Made by a program: the position numbers and the translations under genes
Notes under the pieces: model-generated
What the model was told of the DNA's origin: nothing
Seen by the model: only the letters and a program-made list of their open reading frames with translations
Database searches by the model: none
Assembly (NCBI GenBank): GCA_003501565.1
Contig: DNPC01000388.1
Span: 1 to 12,267 of the forward strand
Source: Planctomycetaceae bacterium
Lineage (GTDB): Bacteria; Planctomycetota; Planctomycetia; Pirellulales; Pirellulaceae
Length of the DNA: 12,267 bases
Reading direction: 5' to 3'
Shown: positions 7,600 through 12,267 of the stretch, in pieces
Numbering within the stretch: the first letter of the stretch is position 1
Layout: each line of letters opens with the position of its first letter

Positions 7600-8874
7600 A
7601 TGATCACTGATTTGAAAGCCTATTTCCGCCGAGCGGGATTCATTGCCGCCCTTTCCGCAGGCCTCGCCTACAACGCACCGGTTAGCTTTGCACAAGAAGG
7701 TGCAGCTGAGGCGCCTGCCACTGACTCTGCAGAAGGCGATACCGAAGAGAAAGCGGAAGAAGATCCACTTGCTGTTCCAGCGGATGGCACGACCGAAGAA
7801 CTGTTGGAATTCATCCAAGGCGCAATGCGAGTCCCACCTCCGGCAGGCATGAATCGCACTGAGTTCGCCGGCAAAGTCTTCCCTGCGATGATCGAAGCAG
7901 CAGAGGTAATCCTTGATCGTGAAGATGCATCGGATAGCCACGCACAAGCTATTCAGTGGAAATTGAGAGCGCTGACATTCCTTGGAAGGTACAAACCCGA
8001 TACAGCAGGTCAGGCAGAGAAGTTCATTGAGGAACTAATCAATGACGATCGCAAAGAAATTGCGGTCATTGGAGCCTCCCAGAAGCTGATGCTCAACCTT
8101 TCAAGCCTACGCAGCGCCGATGCAGAAGAAGCCGGACAAGCGGCCGATGATGCAATTAAGCTGATTGAGAATTACGGTCTAAGCACTGATACCTTCACCG
8201 CCGCTTCGCAGGTTGGTAGTTACCTGGGCCGGACCAAACACACGGACGTCGCAGTTGGCCTGTGCAACAAGCTGGCGGACCTGGCCGAGAAATCGGACAA
8301 TGAGGACCTAGTTGCTAGCGCAGGGCGTATGCGTGGAACGGCACGCCGGCTCGGATTGATGGGTTCGGAGATGGAGGTCTTCGGTACCACGGCTGACGGT
8401 AAAGAATTCGCCATGTCCGACTATAAGGGGAAGGTTGTCCTCGTCGATTTTTGGGCTAGCTGGTGCGGACCTTGCATCGGTGAAATCCCGAACATGAAGC
8501 GCAACCTGGAAGCCTACGGCGACAAGGGATTTGAAATCGTGGGTATCAACATGGATAGCACCGAAGATCGCTTCTTGAAGTGTATCGAGGAACGATCGAT
8601 TGGCTGGACGAACATCGTCAGCTGGGAAGAGGGCAAGAATGGCTGGCAAGCTCCAATGGCCACCCATTACGGAATCTCTGGCATCCCAACTGCGATTTTG
8701 GTCGACCAAACTGGAAACGTCGTTTCGCTCAACGCACGCGGCGGGGAACTCGACAAGAAGCTCGAAGAGCTCCTAGGGCCACCACCCAAGAAAGCTGAAG
8801 CGGAAGAGCAAAAGATCGTCGACGAGGAGGATGACTCCGAAGAAGACGACACAGACGGCGACTCAGATAAGTAA
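7600..8874 (+). CDS. Exported TlpA-type thiol-disulfide oxidoreductase with helical N-terminal region
   Basis: A 424-residue exported protein. Residues 1-31 form a signal peptide (FRRAGFIAALSAGLAY, then VSFAQ). An acidic Ala/Glu stretch (33-56) follows. Residues 60-252 are predicted helical, perhaps TPR-like, with no recognised family. The thioredoxin-like domain (about 257-393) has the classic active site WCGPC with Cys289 and Cys292 and a cis-proline segment GIPT (Pro363), plus the TlpA-like start DGKEFAMSDYKGKVVLVDFWASW. It would reduce or exchange disulfides outside the cytoplasm. Two further Cys, 222 and 328, lie outside the active site. The C-terminus (about 399-424) is extremely acidic, almost all Asp/Glu. 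The ATG at 7600 has GGAG seven bases upstream and gives a proper signal peptide; a start 63 bases earlier would bury it. The partner protein is unknown. Thioredoxin fold is certain; TlpA versus other membrane-facing thioredoxins is less so. Confidence 0.9.
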   Translation: MITDLKAYFRRAGFIAALSAGLAYNAPVSFAQEGAAEAPATDSAEGDTEEKAEEDPLAVPADGTTEELLEFIQGAMRVPPPAGMNRTEFAGKVFPAMIEAAEVILDREDASDSHAQAIQWKLRALTFLGRYKPDTAGQAEKFIEELINDDRKEIAVIGASQKLMLNLSSLRSADAEEAGQAADDAIKLIENYGLSTDTFTAASQVGSYLGRTKHTDVAVGLCNKLADLAEKSDNEDLVASAGRMRGTARRLGLMGSEMEVFGTTADGKEFAMSDYKGKVVLVDFWASWCGPCIGEIPNMKRNLEAYGDKGFEIVGINMDSTEDRFLKCIEERSIGWTNIVSWEEGKNGWQAPMATHYGISGIPTAILVDQTGNVVSLNARGGELDKKLEELLGPPPKKAEAEEQKIVDEEDDSEEDDTDGDSDK

Positions 8875-8895
8875 GCTCTCATAGGCTTACCACCC

Positions 8896-8940
8896 AGAGA
8901 GCCAATCCCTGCAGGAGACTTTCTGCTGTTTGCTCTCTTT
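8896..8940 (+). terminator. Possible weak terminator after the thioredoxin-like gene
   Basis: AGAGAGC (8896-8902) can pair with GCTCTCT (8932-8938), enclosing a smaller GCAG/CTGC hairpin, and is followed by TT and then GGG. The same AGAGAGC could instead pair with GCTCTC at 8875-8880, directly after the stop codon. The T-run is poor, so a terminator role is uncertain. Confidence 0.35.
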
Positions 8941-9000
8941 GGGCAACACTCTAGACAAAGTCGCTATAGACATACTCGCCATAGTGGACAAGGCAGCTCC

Positions 9001-9058
9001 ACCCTCCCGTTTGGGAGGGTCGGGCTTGCGAGCGCTAGCGAGTAAGGCCGGGGAGGGT
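9001..9058 (-). repeat. Intergenic repeat, copy B
   Basis: It begins with the hairpin ACCCTCCC-GTTT-GGGAGGGT (9001-9020) and ends with GGGGAGGGT. The core between them is more diverged than in copies A and C but keeps the GAGCG/GCGAG composition and the same order of parts. Together with copy C it makes an inverted pair about 168 bp long. Confidence 0.6.
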
Positions 9059-9120
9059 TTGCAGCTGCGGGTTGTTCTGGCCTGAGAGATCAACTGGACG
9101 CTTACCCAATCGCCGGGTGC

Positions 9121-9168
9121 CCCTCCCCGAACGCTCGTTCCTCACTTGCGACCCTCCCGGCTGGAGGC
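9121..9168 (+). repeat. Intergenic repeat, copy C (inverted relative to copy B)
   Basis: CCCCTCCCCGAACGCTCGTT opens the copy; CCTCACTTGCGACCCTCCC follows and a CCTCC-CGGCT-GGAGG hairpin (9154-9168) closes it. Read on the opposite strand its core matches copy A (615-664) at nearly every base over about 17 positions. The two copies lie some 8.5 kb apart in unrelated intergenic regions, which is what marks this as a dispersed family. Confidence 0.65.
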
Positions 9169-9430
9169 TTCCCACTCGTTGCCTCGTCCACTGCCAGGTG
9201 CAGTTCTTCGCCGCCCACCCCAGGTGAGACCTATAGCGCTCGCCTTTCTGTGATTTCAAAGGGTTTGTTGCTGACCCGACGCGTCAGTCTTGAAGCTGCG
9301 CATTCCGTTTCAGGGGCAACACCCTGTTCGTTTGCAAGCCCAGTCCGCTCGGCTGGGTTGACGAAAGGCCAGTGAATTGAGCCGAGGACCCTACAATTGC
9401 AGCGCCCTCACGCCGCAGCGAGAGATTCTT

Positions 9431-11269
9431 CTAATCGACGTCTCGGGTACTGGCAGCTGCCGAAACAGTTTGTGCGTCTTGCGCCTGAAACTCTGAATTC
9501 TGAAATTCAGGAGTTTGGATGTCAGGCGTCACCGTATGGCTTGGCCGCGGCTGCGTGGCCCGCAATGCGTGGTGATGCGACGGCGAGAATGCTGCAATGG
9601 CTCCATCAGGCAGAACCTGCCCACGATCGTCGACGACTGGCAAATTCCAGTCTCCGCTGACGGCGATCAAAAAGGAATCGTCTGCGTAGCAGATTTCCCA
9701 TCCAGCCAATTCGGCCGGACGCTCACTCGCCTTCCCGCCAAGCGCCCGGAGTGCAGCCTGGTATAGCGGTGCGTCGCGGTGCACCAGTATGCCGTCTGTG
9801 TGGTACTTGCTCAGCAGCTCCCACCAACCGGCCTTTCCAGCCAAGAAGGTGTTGTGTTCTTCCATCACACCTTCCCGGTACGCAACCTCGTAGCGGCCGT
9901 CAAAACTCACCTTTACTTGGGGATGCATCTCCCAGGACACGTATGCACCGACGTGAAACGGTGTGAACAGGTTACCTTGGAAGTTGTTCGCTTTCAGGTA
10001 GTCGATCGCCGCCACCGGAAAACAAGCCGTCGAATAAAGTGGAGCAGGTGGGAGCGAGGGACGCCAGAAATGGTGAACGGACGCAAACGCCAAGCAGCCG
10101 ACCGTGATCGCCTGGCAAATGCGGATTGAAACGAGCCGGTTGTTCTCCAGCCAATTCGTTAGCACACGACCAGTGCCCAACCTGGAGACCCAAGCGGGCA
10201 CATAGGCTAGCCAAACAATCGCCAACAACGATCCATGACGAATGTGCTTGATCGTCATGAGCAGACAGATGCTCAGGAAAGCCAATCCACGCAGACGCGA
10301 AACATGACCGTTGCGTAGGTAGTGGCGAATCGACAGTCCGATCAGTGCTACTGCCACAACGAGCATGAAGATCGTCAGCCCAGGTGCGTAGGTATACCAG
10401 ATTGGTTTCCATTCACGAATCAGCGGCCTTGGCATGCTGATAGCGCGGACTAAGTATGGAATGTACTTCCATCCGTAAGGGTTGATCGGAAGCACGCAAA
10501 GTGATCCAAGGCAGGCCGCTATCAGGTGCCAACACTGCCGGAAAGTCGCGCGGAAGCTTCGGGTATGCCAAGCGGTCCAAACGAAACGTTCTGCCGTGTG
10601 GAAGGCCAGCAAACCTAGCCCTACCACGAATCCTGCGTGCAGGTTCAGCCAGCAGGTAAGCACCAACAGCCAGGCGAACACCCACATGCGCCTACCGCGC
10701 CAGTCTGATTCGAGCATCCACAATTGCAGCGCTAAAGCCAGCAGGGTAAACAACTGCGCACGAACGGTAGCAAAGCCAACCCACATCACGGGAAAAACCG
10801 CGAACGCGATGCAGCCAAAGACAATCGGATGAGCGCCTCGCAATCGCGCAATGCGGTAGAGCACGAACCATAATGCGGCGATCAAACTGAATTTGAGCAG
10901 CGATAGTCCCGCTAGCCCCAGACCGCTACCAACAGTTGCCCAGTAAAGTACTGCGCCGGTACCCCATTCGTGGTGGACTGAAGTTTCAACAGTTGGCGTG
11001 AACGCAAACACATCCACTTGCGGCATCTCACCCTGGATAAGTGCCTGGCGATAAAGCGCCATTTCATGGAATGCATCATGTGTGATTTCGTGCATTCGAG
11101 CGGTGTACGCGATGAACCCCGCCGCAAGCGCAAGCAACACCCATGCGAATAGCCGAACATCACGTCCAGCGCCGCAGCGAAGGCAGCTACTCAGGACCCA
11201 ATCAATAGAGGATTTAACGCGTGATGATGACGAAGCGTTTGGTTCAGATTGATTGACTTGATCGGTCAT
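9431..11269 (-). CDS. Polytopic membrane protein, probably GT-C-like glycosyltransferase relative
   Basis: A 612-residue integral membrane protein. After a polar Ser-rich N-terminus (1-35) come about 10-12 hydrophobic helices up to residue 400, then a soluble C-terminal part. The first loop reads THDAFHEMALYRQALIQGEM, then PQVDVFAFT and, later, HHEWG (Asp65, Glu69, Asp85, His100, Glu101). It resembles the first extracytoplasmic loop of GT-C enzymes of the ArnT/PMT type, where acidic residues bind the metal and the lipid-linked sugar. INPYGWKY (262-269) is another typical segment of large uncharacterised membrane-protein families of this kind. Residues 410-545 form a globular domain with FDGRYE (456-461); 555-612 is low-complexity (His, Gln, Ser, Thr). 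The role would be sugar transfer on the outer side of the membrane, but this is inferred. The start ATG at 11269 has only a weak ribosome site. No neighbour points to a pathway. Confidence 0.8.
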   Translation of the reverse strand: MTDQVNQSEPNASSSSRVKSSIDWVLSSCLRCGAGRDVRLFAWVLLALAAGFIAYTARMHEITHDAFHEMALYRQALIQGEMPQVDVFAFTPTVETSVHHEWGTGAVLYWATVGSGLGLAGLSLLKFSLIAALWFVLYRIARLRGAHPIVFGCIAFAVFPVMWVGFATVRAQLFTLLALALQLWMLESDWRGRRMWVFAWLLVLTCWLNLHAGFVVGLGLLAFHTAERFVWTAWHTRSFRATFRQCWHLIAACLGSLCVLPINPYGWKYIPYLVRAISMPRPLIREWKPIWYTYAPGLTIFMLVVAVALIGLSIRHYLRNGHVSRLRGLAFLSICLLMTIKHIRHGSLLAIVWLAYVPAWVSRLGTGRVLTNWLENNRLVSIRICQAITVGCLAFASVHHFWRPSLPPAPLYSTACFPVAAIDYLKANNFQGNLFTPFHVGAYVSWEMHPQVKVSFDGRYEVAYREGVMEEHNTFLAGKAGWWELLSKYHTDGILVHRDAPLYQAALRALGGKASERPAELAGWEICYADDSFLIAVSGDWNLPVVDDRGQVLPDGAIAAFSPSHHHALRATQPRPSHTVTPDIQTPEFQNSEFQAQDAQTVSAAASTRDVD

Positions 11270-11426
11270 TTCAGCGCTCGCAGGGGCCTAGCGATACATT
11301 CAGCGGGGACTTGAGTCGGTGTTACGTAGCGCGACGTCAGTCCCGCTGCGGCTAATCCGGCGCAGGCCCTTCGCCTGGGGCTCATCACAAAATCGATGAA
11401 TCCGATTATTCGGAGTGATTGATAGT

Positions 11427-11474
11427 TCGACGTTCCCGAAACTCGACGTTCCCGAAATTCGATGTACTCGATGG
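11427..11474. repeat. 16-bp tandem direct repeat, two clear units plus a degenerate third
   Basis: TCGACGTTCCCGAAAC (11427-11442) is followed without a gap by TCGACGTTCCCGAAAT (11443-11458), which differs only at the last base. The next 16 bases (11459-11474) keep the TCGA-GT frame and then decay. It lies about 160 bases upstream of the membrane-protein start. It may be a cluster of binding sites or a slippage product. Confidence 0.65.
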
Positions 11475-11653
11475 GCAGTGGAGCCACCGGCAAGGTAAAG
11501 CCCCAGTTACGAGTGCGAAAACGTACCACCCTCCTGATCGGTCAAACGGTCTGATCGGGTTGGCTGACAAAGAGTGCTAGCAAGACGTTGCGGACTTTAG
11601 CGAAAATTGGGATCAAACGGGTTTTTCCATACATTGACCTATCTCCAGCGAGA

Positions 11654-11697
11654 GCGGTTTTCCTACACTCGCCGCTCGTCACTTGCGTGAAAACCGC
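11654..11697. repeat. Nine-base inverted repeat with 26-base centre
   Basis: GCGGTTTTC (11654-11662) and GAAAACCGC (11689-11697) are perfect inverted copies. The centre contains CGCTCGTCACTTGCG, similar to the core CGCTCGTTCCTCACTTGCG of repeat copy C. It could be a small palindromic element distantly related to that family, or a leader hairpin of the gene at 11898. Confidence 0.45.
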
Positions 11698-11708
11698 AGT
11701 ACAGACAG

Positions 11709-11739
11709 GCAGTTGTGCGGAAAGGAGTTCCGCTTCTGC
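11709..11739 (+). promoter_or_regulatory. Nested hairpin in the leader of the truncated gene
   Basis: GCGGAA (11717-11722) pairs with TTCCGC (11728-11733) around the loop AGGAG. Outer GCAG (11709-11712) and CTGC (11736-11739) can extend the stem. The loop sequence looks like a ribosome site but no usable start codon follows. Function unknown. Confidence 0.35.
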
Positions 11740-11824
11740 AAGCGTTCTTGCTGACGATTTCGCAAGTTAAAGCACTTCTGATGCGTGAGGAGGAAGCGTT
11801 GTCGGAGTGCCTAGTTCGACCCTT

Positions 11825-11869
11825 GTAGATGGCAGTACGCCCTGTGGTTTTTCTACAGTCGTACTCTAC
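11825..11869 (+). promoter_or_regulatory. Long interrupted hairpin just before the ribosome site of the truncated gene
   Basis: GTAG (11825-11828) with CTAC (11866-11869), AGTACG (11834-11839) with CGTACT (11860-11865), and CTGT (11842-11845) with ACAG (11855-11858) stack into a 14-pair stem interrupted by a bulge and a small internal loop. The stem ends 13 bases before AAAAGGAG (11882-11889). A control element of translation or a protein-binding dyad is possible. Confidence 0.4.
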
Positions 11870-11897
11870 CGTCTGCACCTGAAAAGGAGCCCTGGGC

Positions 11898-12267
11898 ATG
11901 GATGCTCGCTACCTTTCCATTTGGCGCTGCGCGCTTACTGCAGCAGCAATTCTCTCTTGCTCGACATCGGCATCGATCGGCCAAGTCCGGATGTTTGCGA
12001 CGTCGGGGCCAAACCTTCAAAGGATGGCCGCCCCCAAATTTGCAAAGGGGACCCGCAATTTTGTTGTGTTTGCTTCCTCGCCCGAAGAAGCAGAAACGAT
12101 GGCTGCCGAAGCTGAGAGGCTTCGAAAAGAGCTGGCAATCTACTGGCTGGGCGCCGAACTCCCCGATTGGCCGGGACGCTGCCCACTACATATTCATGCC
12201 GCTCCAAACTTACCCGCATCCGGCGAGACGAACTACCAATTGGTTGGCAACACGGTTGGGGGTTGGC
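11898..12267 (+). CDS. Secreted protein, N-terminal part only (runs off the window)
   Basis: The ATG at 11898 follows AAAAGGAG (11882-11889) by eight bases, and the frame stays open for 123 codons to the edge of the window, so the 3' end is missing. Residues 1-29 are a signal peptide (WRCALTAAAILSCSTSAS); Cys21 after ILS is a weak lipobox candidate, the alternative being ordinary cleavage near SASIG. The mature part contains NFVVFASSPEEAETMAAEAE, then an Arg/Lys-Glu helix leading to LAIYWLGAELPDWPGRCPLHIH. From memory this resembles the start of a secreted family frequent in planctomycetes whose later part carries a peptidase-like HE-x-x-H sequence; that part lies outside the window, so I cannot confirm it. 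The gene is divergent from the membrane-protein gene and has an unusually structured leader. Confidence 0.8.
   Translation, partial: MDARYLSIWRCALTAAAILSCSTSASIGQVRMFATSGPNLQRMAAPKFAKGTRNFVVFASSPEEAETMAAEAERLRKELAIYWLGAELPDWPGRCPLHIHAAPNLPASGETNYQLVGNTVGGW

Larger units (their letters stand above)
8875..9430. other. Convergent intergenic region with repeats and hairpins
   Basis: A 556-bp gap between two genes that point at each other. It holds a possible terminator (8896-8940), repeat copies B and C in opposite orientation (9001-9168), and two small hairpins near the end of the minus-strand gene: CAGGG/CCCTG (9311-9326) and CCCAG/CTGGG (9339-9357). Neither of the latter is followed by a T-run on the minus strand, so I do not call them terminators. 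No gene is supported. Confidence 0.6.
11270..11897. other. Divergent intergenic region with tandem repeats and structured leader
   Basis: A 628-bp stretch between the membrane-protein gene (leftward) and the truncated secreted-protein gene (rightward). It contains 16-bp direct repeats (11427-11474), two CTGATCGG copies 17 bases apart (11534 and 11551), a TGCTAGCA palindrome (11575-11582), and three dyads in the leader of the right-hand gene (11654-11697, 11709-11739, 11825-11869). No promoter pair was recognised and no coding region is supported. Confidence 0.6.

Noticed and set aside
9035..9259. A 74-codon minus-strand open frame across the repeats
   Set aside because: It is composed of repeat copies B and C and has no coding signs.
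9493..9510. Perfect seven-base inverted repeat CTGAATT-CTGA-AATTCAG as a terminator
   Set aside because: It lies inside the 3' end of the membrane-protein gene and results from the repeated Glu-Phe-Gln codons; no T-run follows.
11427..11474. Possible CRISPR fragment
   Set aside because: The units are contiguous with no spacers and only 16 bp long, with no cas genes in the window.

Overview
The window looks like chromosomal DNA from a planctomycete, most likely of the Rhodopirellula/Pirellulaceae type. The reasons are moderate GC, long intergenic gaps, a very long secretin carrying an extra N-terminal helical region, TadE/TadG proteins, a secreted TlpA-type thioredoxin with acidic ends, and a truncated secreted protein of a type I remember as common in planctomycetes. 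This placement comes from protein style and memory, not from a database search.

Layout from left to right. (1) A bcp-type peroxiredoxin on the minus strand (83-565). (2) A 687-bp gap holding one copy of an intergenic repeat and three GCTAGC-centred palindromes. (3) A 1123-residue secretin on the plus strand, best started at a TTG codon at 1253, ending at 4624 and closed by a strong intrinsic terminator (4678-4720). (4) A compact plus-strand cluster, tadE-like (5030-5494), tadG-like with a complete von Willebrand A metal site (5499-6653) and a second tadE-like gene (6658-7092). The two junctions are both 4 nt, and each Shine-Dalgarno sequence is formed by the last Glu codon of the gene before. 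(5) A 507-bp gap, then an exported TlpA-type thioredoxin (7600-8874). (6) A 556-bp gap with two more repeat copies in opposite orientation. (7) A 612-residue polytopic membrane protein on the minus strand (9431-11269), probably a GT-C-like glycosyltransferase relative. (8) A 628-bp divergent gap with tandem repeats and several hairpins, then the start of a secreted protein that runs off the right edge (11898-12267).

Functionally, the centre of the window is an envelope module: an outer-membrane secretin followed by pilin-like minor proteins of the Tad (tight adherence) type. The two TadE-like proteins keep the prepilin-peptidase site and the Glu at +5; the TadG-like protein lacks that Glu, as expected for its family. 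No ATPase, inner-membrane platform, prepilin peptidase or Flp pilin lies in the window, so the rest of any such machine must be elsewhere. The strong terminator argues that the secretin is transcribed separately from the Tad-like cluster. The peroxiredoxin, thioredoxin-like and membrane-protein genes look like independent neighbours. I saw no tRNA, rRNA, CRISPR array, transposase or phage gene.
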